Made by a program: the position numbers and the translations under genes
Origin: Ahniella affigens
GTDB taxonomy: Bacteria; Pseudomonadota; Gammaproteobacteria; Xanthomonadales; Ahniellaceae
Direction: 5' to 3'
Assembly: GCF_003015185.1 (NCBI RefSeq)
Contig: NZ_CP027860.1
Location: 3,524,501 to 3,588,500 of the forward strand
DNA: 64,000 bases
The notes under the pieces: model-generated
The model's input: the letters and a program-made list of their open reading frames with translations, nothing else
What the model was told of the DNA's origin: nothing
The model's database searches: none
Shown here: in pieces, positions 1-7,988 of the stretch
Position numbering within the stretch: the stretch's first letter is position 1
Layout of the letters: each line of letters opens with the position of its first letter

Positions 1-605
1 AGCTTGCCCCCGGCGAATGCCGGGGTACGAAGTCATTGCTCCAGAATTAGGTACTTCTGCGCATGATTCTGCGCGGGCCATCCTTTGCCCGTATCTGCCA
101 GTTTGAATCAATCCATCGTTGAAATTCAGACTCGCGTCGACTCTTGCCTATATTAGAGCCCCCTACTATTTCGCGTCGACACCGAACAGGTTGAGTGTCG
201 CTGTCGCCTGTGCCAACTGGTCGCTTCTTGGGAATCCCACTCGCGCAGAACCCGGCGCATCGCCTGCCCACGCGAAGTCCGTCGGCCGGGTTCTGGACTC
301 CAGAAAAAGGCACTGACGTTCACAATTTCGATCAGGCCACTCTTACCCGCGTTACCGCTGACGTTGTTCAGACACTTATTGGTGCGGTGAAGTTACGAAT
401 GCTTCGCTTAACTCATATTGCGCACTAAATCGCTGTTTGAGAAACAACATCGAAAGCAACCATTACACGATGGCGAGTTGGCAACGTTTCCTGTTACGAA
501 CTTGATACATATCGTTTAAATACGGCTAGCGTATTGATTACTAGCGCTTTTCACTGATGCAAATCCCGCAGTTCGGGGGGTGCGTTGTCCACTGATTGCG
601 CGGAC

Positions 606-619
606 TTGACGCAAGTCAA
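606..619. promoter_or_regulatory. FNR/Anr-type palindrome TTGAC-N4-GTCAA
   Basis: TTGACGCAAGTCAA is a perfect dyad with the half-site spacing of FNR family boxes (TTGAT-N4-ATCAA; TTGAC/GTCAA is a common variant). A weak -10-like CAGAAT lies at 643-648, which would place the box centre about 42 bp upstream of a start near 655, the usual class II position. The only credible downstream gene is the lipoprotein at 992, over 300 bp away, so the target is uncertain. An fnr gene lies in this window. Confidence 0.45.
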
Positions 620-690
620 TTCCAGGGCGCCAGTGCTCGCCACAGAATGCGCCATCAAGTTAATTGACTGCTCTAAATGCGCAATCACCA

Positions 691-706
691 CACTTTTTAA
701 AAAGTG
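691..706. repeat. 16-bp perfect AT-rich palindrome
   Basis: CACTTTTTAAAAAGTG is a perfect inverted repeat. It could fold into a small stem or act as a protein-binding dyad. It lies about 50 bp downstream of the possible start site linked to the FNR-like box. No gene overlaps it convincingly. Confidence 0.35.
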
Positions 707-991
707 CAAACACAACTTAACCACCTCGGGATTCATGCACGAAACCGATCTGATGCCCCAAGTACGACACCCAGCAACCGCTACACGCAGACAACCGATC
801 CACCTGCCAACCGGAACCAAACGTTTGAACGCCATTGCACGCCCATCACGCCGACTCGTAACGAAAGCCAACGTTCTCGACGACGCGAACGCACCAAAAG
901 TGTCCTGCCGCCTTACCTCACAGCCATTCGACGCAACCGCCATACCCGGCTCATTTGCAACACCACCGCCCGCTACCCAAGGAACGCCATC

Positions 992-1438
992 ATGAACCGC
1001 ATCACGACTTGCCTCTCTGCCTCACTTTGCCTGCTGCTTAGCGCCTGCAGTGTTTTTACCGAACCAGTCCGCTTCGATGCCGTTGCCGACCAGGATCGTC
1101 TCCGCCAGAACTGGGCTTGGCGAACATTTATCAGCGACCGCCCCGGCTGGACTGAAGGACTGCACTCGGACTTGGTCAATTGCCGCAACAATGCCGAAGA
1201 GATTGCGGTGCAGGCGGATCGCCTTGGCTTGACGCACGTATTCGCCGCCGGGATTCTGGGCGATGGGACGCCGCATGTGGTGACGGTGGTCACGGGCAAG
1301 GACGGGTCTCAGTTTGCCTTCGACAACGGCCGTATCGCAGCATACCCGTTTCCGCCAAAGGAACTGAATCACTGGATGTCCCAAATTGGCTGGTACACCA
1401 CTCTGCCACATGAGCGCTTGGTCGCAGCGAACAACTAA
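992..1438 (+). CDS. Small predicted lipoprotein, unknown function
   Basis: The 148-residue product starts at the ATG at 992, preceded by an AAGGA ribosome binding site (979-983). It opens with a lipoprotein signal (MNRITTCLSASLCLLLSAC): a hydrophobic stretch and a lipobox LSAC, so it should be acylated and anchored in an envelope membrane. The mature part is rich in W, H and D and shows no family I recognise. The frame stays open upstream to 704, but that 96-residue extension has the composition of noncoding DNA and lacks a ribosome binding site, so I reject it. Neighbours give no functional hint, although the FNR-like palindrome at 606-619 is on its 5' side. Confidence 0.65.
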   Translation: MNRITTCLSASLCLLLSACSVFTEPVRFDAVADQDRLRQNWAWRTFISDRPGWTEGLHSDLVNCRNNAEEIAVQADRLGLTHVFAAGILGDGTPHVVTVVTGKDGSQFAFDNGRIAAYPFPPKELNHWMSQIGWYTTLPHERLVAANN

Positions 1439-1607
1439 AAGCTAAGAAATCTGAGCGTATGCCAAACACTCCTGGAACGCTGCCGTCTGAGCCAGACTCT
1501 GGCCAACACCACCCGAGACGGCACGCGATCCGCTGACATTTGGCAGTCTACTGAAGTTCGTGTCGGCAACTCCCACGAACACTGCGAACGGACTGGATCT
1601 CAGCCGT

Positions 1608-2000
1608 TTACAGAAGTTTGAGCCAACCCATTACATGGTGCGCGCGTGCGATTCCAAAGATCACAACTGCCGTTGTGAGCGCAGCGATGTAGCAGAGCAA
1701 TTTGCCACGCCAACTCGCGGCGCGCTTCAGGGCAAAAACGCCCAACACAATGTAAACCACGAGCAATAGCAGTTTGACACCCAACCACGGCACTGCCACA
1801 GGATTCAGTCCGAGTAGCACGACGAGCCAGACGCCGAATACCAACAGGCAGGTATCGAGGCCCATCGACAAGCGTCGCGCCAAAGCATGATTGCCAAGCT
1901 TTGACCCCGCCAGCACTGCCGCGCCCCGGAGCGCGAATATCAACACGCTCAGCATCGCAGAGGCCATGTGCGCGTGCTTGATCATCATGTAACTCAACAT
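1608..2000 (-). CDS. SirB-family integral membrane protein
   Basis: The 130-residue product is almost wholly hydrophobic, with about four membrane segments. It matches what I know of the SirB2 family (named for a Salmonella invasion-gene regulator, molecular role unclear): an N-terminal MIKHAHM-type segment, a central GVKLLLLVVYIVLG helix and a C-terminal HHVMGW. The start follows the fnr stop by 2 bp, so it is probably the last gene of the mtnB-mtnD-mtnC-fnr transcript. ATG codons at 1988 and 1985 are alternative starts and begin closer to the conserved part. The family assignment is from memory of the pattern. Confidence 0.75.
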   Translation of the reverse strand: MLSYMMIKHAHMASAMLSVLIFALRGAAVLAGSKLGNHALARRLSMGLDTCLLVFGVWLVVLLGLNPVAVPWLGVKLLLLVVYIVLGVFALKRAASWRGKLLCYIAALTTAVVIFGIARAHHVMGWLKLL

Positions 2001-2002
2001 GT

Positions 2003-2779
2003 TTACCCAATCTCCAGATCAAAAGTGGGCATGACGCTGGCCATGCGCACCAGGACATCCTGTTTCAGCAATTGCACTTCGCGGCGATCGAATGCCGCGA
2101 TACCGTCATCGCTCATCTTTCGAATGACTCGCGAAACCGTTTCTGGTGCCAGTGACAAAAAGCTAGCGATATCGGTTCTCGCCATCGGCAGCACGAAGTG
2201 CCGGCCAGAAAAGCCACGACGCGCCAGGCGACGCCCCCAATCCAGCAGAAACCCGGCAAATTTGACCTCGGCAGGATAATCGCCGCGCCCCCACTGAGCT
2301 GCCGTAATGCTTCGGCTCATCGTCAGAAACAAAGTGTTCTGGAGGCTCGGCAGTTCTTGCGCCAAATTGGCCATCGCTCCAAACGAGAAGCGGCACAGCA
2401 AGGTCGTATCGAGCGCCACTGCGGCGCAGGGATATTTTGCGGTATGCACCGCATCCAAACCAATCAGTTCGCCGGGCGTGTAAAAGCCAAGCACCTGCTC
2501 GCGCCCCCGCTCATCGATCAGGATGGTCTTGACCAACCCGGCCCGAACCGAGAACACGGCGGTAAATGGGTCCTGCGCCCGAAAGATGGTCTGACCAGCC
2601 TGAAACGGCCCGACGTGCTCAATCAGGCAGTGCAGCCGGTGCAGCGCCTGCTTGCTGAAGCCTTGGGGCATGCATAGCTGCCCAAACACACAGGTCGTGC
2701 AGAATTGCTCGGCGGTGCCGTCGTCGACGGGCGTAGCGAGCCAGGGTTCTGGGACGGTCAGGGCATTGAACGGGTTCAT
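2003..2779 (-). CDS. fnr: FNR-type oxygen-sensing transcription regulator
   Basis: The 258-residue CRP/FNR family regulator carries the FNR signature. The N-terminal cysteines C27, C30 and C36 have the C-x2-C-x5-C spacing, and a fourth cysteine, C129 in LLCRFSF, aligns with C122 of E. coli FNR; these ligate the oxygen-labile [4Fe-4S] cluster. The cNMP-like beta barrel spans about 50-150. The C-terminal helix-turn-helix contains APETVSRVIR, with E213, S216 and R217 at the positions that read TTGAT half-sites in FNR. It is therefore an FNR/Anr type, not a Crp/Clp type. Its ATG overlaps the mtnC stop as ATGA, so it is translationally coupled to the methionine salvage genes. An FNR-type box lies upstream of that operon (4639-4652), suggesting autoregulation. 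Confidence 0.93.
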   Translation of the reverse strand: MNPFNALTVPEPWLATPVDDGTAEQFCTTCVFGQLCMPQGFSKQALHRLHCLIEHVGPFQAGQTIFRAQDPFTAVFSVRAGLVKTILIDERGREQVLGFYTPGELIGLDAVHTAKYPCAAVALDTTLLCRFSFGAMANLAQELPSLQNTLFLTMSRSITAAQWGRGDYPAEVKFAGFLLDWGRRLARRGFSGRHFVLPMARTDIASFLSLAPETVSRVIRKMSDDGIAAFDRREVQLLKQDVLVRMASVMPTFDLEIG

Positions 2780-3456
2780 CCGGGCAGGATAGTACGAAAT
2801 GTGGCGTGGACCGGGTGCCCCCCGGTACTGATCGGCGGCGCGTCCGCACGACAGATCTGGGCGGTCTTCATCCCAGCGCCCCGGGCGGCGTCCAATTCGG
2901 CTTCGACATCAGACAGAAACAGAATGGCTTCAGCGGGCTGCTGCAATGCTGCGGCAATCCGACGGTACGATTCTGCTTCGCGCTTCCCCCCGGACGTAGT
3001 GTCGAAGTGCCCCGAGAACCAAGGCAGCAAGTTGCCGAACACGCTGTAGCGAAAGAACAGCTTCTGCGCCGCGATGGACCCTGAGCTGTACACGTACAGC
3101 GGCATTCCGGCCTGGTGCCAGCTGCGCAGTTGATCGTACGCATCAATATAGACGTGCGCCGTGAATGCGCCGGTCTGGTACCCGACGTCCCAGATCAGCC
3201 CCTGGAGCGCCTTGAGTGGCGTGGCTTTGCGGTCGGCATCGATCCATTCGAGCAAGGTGGCAATGACCTGTTCCAAGTTCGCGTTGCCACCCAACTCCGC
3301 GCGCACGGCAGCGATCTCGCTCTGAACCGCCGGGTTGTTCGCGTGCGTGCGCACGAAGTCGGGCAATGCGGCACGTGAATACGGAAACAACACCCGATGC
3401 ACAAAGTCGATCGCGCTGGTCGTGCCTTCGATGTCCGTCAGAATGATCCGGCTCAT
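2776..3456 (-). CDS. mtnC: Enolase-phosphatase E1 (acireductone synthase)
   Basis: This 226-residue HAD-superfamily enzyme converts 2,3-diketo-5-methylthiopentyl-1-phosphate to acireductone by enolisation and dephosphorylation, the step before MtnD in methionine salvage. The N-terminal ILTDIEGTTSAIDFV carries the MtnC variant of the HAD motif I, with nucleophile D8 and E10. Later motifs include the YSSGS region and FLSDVEAELDAA (HAD motif IV). Its start overlaps the mtnD end by 4 bp and its stop overlaps the fnr start by 4 bp. Length matches the bacterial monofunctional family. Confidence 0.95.
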   Translation of the reverse strand: MSRIILTDIEGTTSAIDFVHRVLFPYSRAALPDFVRTHANNPAVQSEIAAVRAELGGNANLEQVIATLLEWIDADRKATPLKALQGLIWDVGYQTGAFTAHVYIDAYDQLRSWHQAGMPLYVYSSGSIAAQKLFFRYSVFGNLLPWFSGHFDTTSGGKREAESYRRIAAALQQPAEAILFLSDVEAELDAARGAGMKTAQICRADAPPISTGGHPVHATFRTILPG

Positions 3457-4001
3457 GGCGAACCAAAGCGCGGGAAACGCTCCGCAATCGTGTCGCCAGT
3501 GAAATTCGCGACCCAGCCAGCTGGGTTGGTGAACAAGCGAATCGCGATGAAGTAAGGATCCGGGCCCATATCAAACCAGTGCCGCGTGTTATCCGGAACC
3601 CCGATCAGATCACCCTGCTCGCACAGAACTTCGTACACCTGATCCTGCAGATGCAAGGTGAACAGACCACTGCCACCGACAAAGAAGCGCACCTCATCCT
3701 CAGCATGCGTATGCTCATTCAAGAACTTTTGTCGAAACTCGGCCTTCTGCGGGTGATCGGGATTGAGGCTGACCACATCGACCGCCTGATAGCCTTCTTC
3801 GCGCATCAAACGATCAATATCGCCACGATAGGCTGCGATGACCTCGTCCTGGCTGGCGCCAGGCTGCACCGGCGCCGACGCCTGCCAACGCTCGAATCGA
3901 ACGCCAGCCGCCTTCAGCACGGCCGCGATGACCGCGTGATCGATCGAAAACGTGCGCACCACACTCGGGTCAGCTTCAGAAAAAATGCGGAGTCGGCTCA
4001 T
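3453..4001 (-). CDS. mtnD: Acireductone dioxygenase
   Basis: This 182-residue cupin oxidises acireductone with O2 to the methionine precursor 4-methylthio-2-oxobutanoate and formate (Fe form), or off-pathway with Ni. The metal ligands are visible as H97, H99 and E103 in NEHTHAEDE and H141 in NTRHWFD. I chose the ATG at 4001 ([10 protein letters not shown]) because it overlaps the mtnB stop as ATGA and starts at the family N-terminus. The frame extends to 4031 but those ten residues lie inside mtnB. It is the O2-consuming step of the operon, notable because the oxygen sensor fnr follows two genes later. Confidence 0.95.
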   Translation of the reverse strand: MSRLRIFSEADPSVVRTFSIDHAVIAAVLKAAGVRFERWQASAPVQPGASQDEVIAAYRGDIDRLMREEGYQAVDVVSLNPDHPQKAEFRQKFLNEHTHAEDEVRFFVGGSGLFTLHLQDQVYEVLCEQGDLIGVPDNTRHWFDMGPDPYFIAIRLFTNPAGWVANFTGDTIAERFPRFGSP

Positions 4002-4627
4002 GCCTGCAATGTCCTCATGGTCAGCTCGCATTCGAGCAGGAATTCAAAAGCGTCCAGATGCCGCCGCGCCGCAAACACGGAGTCGCCCCAGGCGTAGATG
4101 CCGTGGCCTTCGATCAAGTAACCGCAGAGCGATGGACGTTGCGCCAAGAGTGGCGCCACCTGCCGGGCGAGGGCCGGCATGTCCTGGTCGTTCGGCAGAA
4201 TGGGCAGATCGAACTCGGAATCGTGCGTGCTCATGCCGGGAAATGCTTTCAGGAGCTCATAACCGGCAAAGCGGATCTGGCCCTGCTTCGCGAACAGGCG
4301 CGAGGCCAATGTCTGGTTGCGCGAGTGCGTGTGCAGCACACACTGCTGGGTCGGGTCGCGCGCGTAGATCTGGGTATGCAGCAGCGTCTCGGCGGACGGA
4401 CGGTGCTGGCTGCCGACCGCTTGGCCGTCAAGATCGACGACCATGATGTCGGCAACCGTCAGACGCCCCTTGTCGCGACCCGAGATGGTAATGGCGGCAT
4501 GCGCCGCATCGAGCCGAATCGAGAAATTGCTGCTGGTCGCAGGCGTCATGCCGCGCGCGGCCAACTCGCGGGTCAACGTGCAGATCTGCTCGGCGGCGTC
4601 GTGAAATTGTGCGTCTGTGAAGGTCAT
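3998..4627 (-). CDS. mtnB: Methylthioribulose-1-phosphate dehydratase
   Basis: The 209-residue class II aldolase-fold enzyme dehydrates 5-methylthioribulose-1-phosphate in the methionine salvage pathway. Zinc ligands are H99 and H101 (LHTHS) and H175 (EGHGIYAWG). The SSNFSIRL segment near the N-terminus and [10 protein letters not shown] around residue 80 match the aldolase-II fold. It is the first gene of the minus-strand run mtnB-mtnD-mtnC-fnr-SirB, with ATGA overlaps between successive genes. An FNR-type box ends 12 bp upstream of its start codon, a place where bound FNR would be expected to repress. Confidence 0.95.
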   Translation of the reverse strand: MTFTDAQFHDAAEQICTLTRELAARGMTPATSSNFSIRLDAAHAAITISGRDKGRLTVADIMVVDLDGQAVGSQHRPSAETLLHTQIYARDPTQQCVLHTHSRNQTLASRLFAKQGQIRFAGYELLKAFPGMSTHDSEFDLPILPNDQDMPALARQVAPLLAQRPSLCGYLIEGHGIYAWGDSVFAARRHLDAFEFLLECELTMRTLQA

Positions 4628-4638
4628 GTCCTTGGCGC

Positions 4639-4652
4639 TTGACTTCGATCAA
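4639..4652. promoter_or_regulatory. FNR-type box between mtnB-fnr operon and HiPIP gene
   Basis: TTGAC-TTCG-ATCAA matches the FNR consensus TTGAT-N4-ATCAA at 9 of 10 defined positions. It lies in the 81-bp divergent spacer. For mtnB, the -10-like TATATT read on the minus strand (+ strand 4660-4665) puts the box at or just past the transcript start, a repressing position. For the HiPIP gene, TATCCT at 4680-4685 puts the box centre roughly 42-47 bp upstream, close to the class II activating position. This is inference from spacing only. Confidence 0.6.
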
Positions 4653-4708
4653 TTCAGAACGCGTCAATATAGCGCACCCTATCCTTTGGTAAATCAACGG
4701 AGCCCAAG

Positions 4709-5032
4709 ATGAGCACTTCCGAACTGAACCGCCGCGAGTTTCTAACGCTGATCGCCGTCGCTGGCGGCACGCTGGCCCTGAGTACGGCCGCAAAGGCCGA
4801 GACCCTGCCGCAACTCGCCGAAACGGACCCGACTGCTGCGGCGCTCGGATACAAGCATGACGCGACGAAGGTCGATGCGGCCAAGTACCCGACCTACAAG
4901 GCCGGCCAACACTGCGCGACGTGCAAACTCGCCCAGGGCGCGGACGGTGACGCGTGGCGTCCATGTTCGATCTTTCCGGGCAAATCGGTCGACGCGAAGG
5001 GCTGGTGCGCCGCCTACTCGGCCAAAGCCTGA
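4709..5032 (+). CDS. High-potential iron-sulfur protein (HiPIP), Tat-exported
   Basis: The 107-residue precursor has a twin-arginine signal (NRREFLTLIAVAGG, R8-R9), so the folded protein is exported to the periplasm. The mature domain has four cysteines, C69, C72, C86 and C100, with the HiPIP pattern C-x2-C then two roughly 13-residue spacers, plus conserved YKAGQHCATC and W/G near the last cysteine. HiPIPs carry a [4Fe-4S]3+/2+ cluster and shuttle electrons, typically from cytochrome bc1 to terminal acceptors; petABC is elsewhere in this window. GGAG at 4699-4702 sets the ATG at 4709. It is divergent from the mtn-fnr operon across an FNR-type box. Confidence 0.93.
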   Translation: MSTSELNRREFLTLIAVAGGTLALSTAAKAETLPQLAETDPTAAALGYKHDATKVDAAKYPTYKAGQHCATCKLAQGADGDAWRPCSIFPGKSVDAKGWCAAYSAKA

Positions 5033-5657
5033 TCGCTCGATTGCCAAGTCGTGCCCCAGCCCGCCACGACGATGGGCTGGGGTGTCGTGATTTGGTTCCA
5101 ACAGCGTGCGGCAACGCGTGTTGCGGCGAGGCTCGCAAGAGCTCGCCAATGGGCCGCAATCGTCTGATTCAAATAGCGATTTTGGATGAGCGAGTACGTC
5201 CAGGCAAGGCACCAGCGACCCTCCGGATTGCCCTGAAACATCATCATTGGCGGCTGACGCGCCGCCAAACGAGGCCCAGTTGAGCAGTCGCTTGCCGGTG
5301 TTACGAAGTCGGATCGCAGCGCGTGCCGGGGTTTTGACACCGGTTGCAAAGTCCTGTGACCAGTCACTCCTTTCCGTTTGCAATCCGAAACGAAGCTGAA
5401 ACAGCTTGCAAGAGTCCGGCGACGTCGACGGCCGCGGAATCCCGCCGTGCGGTCGGTTGAACGCCACTGCATTGGCGAGGAAAAAGCTTCTTAATCAACT
5501 GCTTGCGAGATTCTGCGGCGCAACTCTGGAAACCTTGATGCGGCAGTGCTCCATGGACCTCCTGCCCTGCCCGCAATTTCGCCCGTAAGCATCGGGAATT
5601 GCGAGGGTTTTCTGTTAGACTCCTGGCGATTTTTTACCTATCCTAAGGAGCTCAACC
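5033..5657. other. Intergenic region with a GC-rich hairpin, no gene seen
   Basis: About 625 bp without a convincing ORF. The stem CCCCAGCCC (5054-5062)/GGGCTGGGG (5074-5082) follows the HiPIP stop and may act as a transcript end, although only a weak T-rich stretch follows. The remainder shows no RNA gene or repeat I recognise. The last 60 bp hold the ndk leader. Confidence 0.6.
5054..5082 (+). terminator. GC-rich hairpin downstream of the HiPIP gene
   Basis: A 9-bp perfect stem with an 11-nt loop (GCCACGACGAT) starts 22 bp after the stop codon. It lacks a clear T-run, so it may be a weak or factor-assisted terminator or an RNA-stabilising stem. It resembles the hairpin at 25845-25868. Confidence 0.45.
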
Positions 5658-6083
5658 ATGGCGCTGGAACGCACCATTTCCATCATCAAGCCCGATGCCG
5701 TTGCCAAAAACGTCATTGGCAAAATCTACGACCGCTTCGAATCCGCGGGCCTCAAGATTGTCGCGGCCAAAATGAAGCATTTGTCCCGCAAAGAAGCCGA
5801 AGGCTTTTACGCGGTGCATCGCGAACGTCCGTTTTTCAATGCGCTGGTCGAGTTCATGATTTCCGGCCCAGTCATGATCCAGGTTCTGGAAGGTGACAAC
5901 GCGGTTGCCAAGAATCGCGAGCTGATGGGCGCCACCGATCCGAAGAAAGCCGATGCCGGCACGATTCGCGCCGACTTCGCCAGCAGTATCGATGCGAACG
6001 CTGTGCACGGCTCCGACAGCGCCGAGAATGCCGCGATCGAAATCGCCTACTTCTTCGCCGCCACGGAACTGTGTCCGCGCTGA
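5658..6083 (+). CDS. ndk: Nucleoside diphosphate kinase
   Basis: The 141-residue enzyme transfers the gamma phosphate between nucleoside triphosphates and diphosphates through a phosphohistidine. The N-terminal [12 protein letters not shown], the substrate-binding K11 region and the catalytic H117 in NAVHGSDS are all present, at the numbering of the E. coli protein. AAGGAG (5645-5650) precedes the ATG. It heads the plus-strand series ndk-rlmN-pilF-rodZ, a conserved neighbourhood in gammaproteobacteria. Confidence 0.98.
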   Translation: MALERTISIIKPDAVAKNVIGKIYDRFESAGLKIVAAKMKHLSRKEAEGFYAVHRERPFFNALVEFMISGPVMIQVLEGDNAVAKNRELMGATDPKKADAGTIRADFASSIDANAVHGSDSAENAAIEIAYFFAATELCPR

Positions 6084-6088
6084 GTGCC

Positions 6089-7210
6089 ATGACCGAATCC
6101 GCCCCTGCCAAGAAAGTCAATTTGCTTGATCTCAGCCGTCGCGAGATGGAAGCGTTTTTCCTGTCGATCGGAGAAAAGCGGTTCCGCGCCGAGCAGATCA
6201 TGAAGTGGCTGTATCACCGGCAGGTGGCGGATTTCGACGGCATGACCGACCTCGGCAAGAAGCTCCGAACGCTGCTGGATGAGAAGTGTGAAATCCGCGT
6301 ACCCACGATCATGCACGAGCAACAGAGTGCTGACGGCACATGCAAATGGGTACTCGGCCTGTCGGGCGGCAATGCCGTCGAGACGGTGTACATTCCCGAA
6401 CCCAATCGCGGCACGTTGTGCGTGTCGTCGCAAGTTGGTTGTGGGTTGAATTGCCGCTTCTGCTCCACGGCCACACAAGGCTTCAATCGCAACCTGAGCA
6501 CCTGGGAAATCATTGGCCAGGTCTGGGTTGCCGCCAAACAACTGAATCACCAACAAAACGGCATGCGCCGAATCACCAACGTGGTGATGATGGGCATGGG
6601 TGAACCGCTGCTCAATTTCGACAACGTCTGCAGCGCAATGGATTTGATGCGCGACGACCTGGGCTTCGGCCTGGCCAACAAGCGCGTCACACTCTCCACA
6701 GCAGGCCTGGTGCCGATGATTGATGCGCTGTCCGAGCGTTGCGACGTCAGCTTGGCCGTGTCGCTGCACGCGCCTATCGACGAAATGCGCGACCACCTCG
6801 TACCGCTGAACAAGAAGTACCCCATCGAGCTGCTGATGGCCGCCTGCCAGCGCTACCAGGCAAAGCGCCCGCGCTCGTCGATCACCTTCGAATACACCAT
6901 GATGAAGGGTGTGAACGACACCCCGGAATTGGCCAAGAAACTGGTCAAACTGCTGCGCAAAGTCCCATCGAAGCTCAATCTGATTCCGTTCAATCCGTTT
7001 CCGGGCACCGAGTACGAACGCTCCGATCCGGAAGTGATTGCCCGGTTCCAGAAAATCGTCTATGACGGCGGCATCATGACCACGGTCCGGCGCACGCGCG
7101 GTGACGACATTGATGCAGCTTGCGGTCAGCTGGTCGGCAAGGTCATGGATCGCACCCGCCGGCGTCGTGAGCACGAAGCCAAGTTGAAGGAGCAAGCTGA
7201 TGCTGCTTAA
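6089..7210 (+). CDS. rlmN: 23S rRNA (A2503)/tRNA (A37) C2-methyltransferase
   Basis: This radical-SAM enzyme of about 373 residues methylates C2 of A2503 in 23S rRNA and A37 of some tRNAs. The cluster motif C-x3-C-x2-C is seen in [11 protein letters not shown] (C118, C122, C125), with the SAM-binding [10 protein letters not shown], and the C-terminal resolving cysteine in AACGQL. I take the ATG at 6089, five bases after the ndk stop; a GTG at 6071 in the same frame would overlap ndk. The 3' end overlaps pilF by 11 bp, so the two are probably translationally coupled. Confidence 0.96.
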   Translation: MTESAPAKKVNLLDLSRREMEAFFLSIGEKRFRAEQIMKWLYHRQVADFDGMTDLGKKLRTLLDEKCEIRVPTIMHEQQSADGTCKWVLGLSGGNAVETVYIPEPNRGTLCVSSQVGCGLNCRFCSTATQGFNRNLSTWEIIGQVWVAAKQLNHQQNGMRRITNVVMMGMGEPLLNFDNVCSAMDLMRDDLGFGLANKRVTLSTAGLVPMIDALSERCDVSLAVSLHAPIDEMRDHLVPLNKKYPIELLMAACQRYQAKRPRSSITFEYTMMKGVNDTPELAKKLVKLLRKVPSKLNLIPFNPFPGTEYERSDPEVIARFQKIVYDGGIMTTVRRTRGDDIDAACGQLVGKVMDRTRRRREHEAKLKEQADAA

Positions 7211-7988
7211 TCGAATCGCTGCTGTCGTGCTCTGCCTTCATCTCTTGGCATGCGGCGGCAAGCAGGATTTCTCACGTCAGGAAACGCGTTACAACGAACC
7301 CGTTGAACGCCGTCCGGACGCAAAGCAGGCAGCCAAGACACTCACGTCCCTGGGCCAGGCCTACCTGAGCAAGGGCCAGCTGGATTTGGCCATGGACAAG
7401 TTGCAGCGCTCACTGAAACTGGACCCGAAATACCCCGATACGCACACCGTCATTGCCATTGTCTACGAGCAGATCGGCAAGATGGCAGAAGCCGAAACGC
7501 ATTACCGGCAAGCCTACAAACTGAGCCCGAACGCAGGCTTGAGCGCAAACAATCTGGGGCGCTTCCTGTGCAGCCAGCAACGCTATGCCGATGCCGAAAA
7601 ATTGTTCGTCAAGGCCATTGAAGACCCTTTCTACAAGACCCCCGAAACGGCCCGCGTCAACCGCGCCGTCTGTGCGCGTAAGTCAGGCAATATTGCGGTT
7701 GCAACCGAACAGTTCCGCGAAGTGTTGGCAGAAAAGCCAGAAGACCCCATTGCGCTTTGGTCAATGGCTGAGCTGAGCCTGACGGCTGGCGACTACATGC
7801 GGGCCCGCGCGTTCTATGAGCGCTGGCTCGGCGGCAATGAGCAGAACCCTGAATCCCTGGACTTGGGCATGCGGATCGAGTCCAAACTCGGCAACGACAC
7901 CCAGGTCACCCAATACCGAAAACTACTCATCGAGCGCTTTCCCGATTCGGCGCAAGCCACCGGACAGCGCCTGGAGCCATCGCCATGA
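7200..7988 (+). CDS. pilF: Type IV pilus biogenesis lipoprotein PilF/PilW
   Basis: The 262-residue product has a lipoprotein signal with lipobox LLAC (C18) followed by about six TPR units (for example [22 protein letters not shown]). In Pseudomonas PilF is the outer-membrane pilotin that drives PilQ secretin assembly for type IV pili. The position between rlmN and rodZ is the conserved location of pilF. It overlaps rlmN by 11 bp and the rodZ-like gene by 4 bp (ATGA). It fits with the Pil-Chp operon at 47514-61077. Confidence 0.9.
   Translation: MLLNRIAAVVLCLHLLACGGKQDFSRQETRYNEPVERRPDAKQAAKTLTSLGQAYLSKGQLDLAMDKLQRSLKLDPKYPDTHTVIAIVYEQIGKMAEAETHYRQAYKLSPNAGLSANNLGRFLCSQQRYADAEKLFVKAIEDPFYKTPETARVNRAVCARKSGNIAVATEQFREVLAEKPEDPIALWSMAELSLTAGDYMRARAFYERWLGGNEQNPESLDLGMRIESKLGNDTQVTQYRKLLIERFPDSAQATGQRLEPSP

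Larger units (their letters stand above)
1..991. other. Long poorly coding stretch with hairpins and one FNR-like palindrome
   Basis: I see no convincing gene here. Short ORFs on both strands have odd composition and no recognisable domain. At 8-25 a 7-bp GC stem (CCCCGGC/GCCGGGG, loop GAAT) without a T-run may be the end of an upstream transcript. Other marks are an FNR-like palindrome at 606-619 and an AT-rich perfect palindrome at 691-706. The part around 360-560 is more AT-rich than the rest. Confidence 0.6.

Noticed and set aside
585-995. Overlapping ORFs of about 130-240 residues in the first kilobase, including the upstream extension of the lipoprotein gene
   Set aside because: Composition is unlike coding DNA of the window, there is no ribosome binding site and no domain, and several frames overlap. 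Only the lipoprotein from 992 is kept.
6047-7195. A 382-residue ORF antisense to rlmN
   Set aside because: It mirrors the rlmN codon pattern in high-GC DNA, has no recognisable motif and fully overlaps a certain gene.
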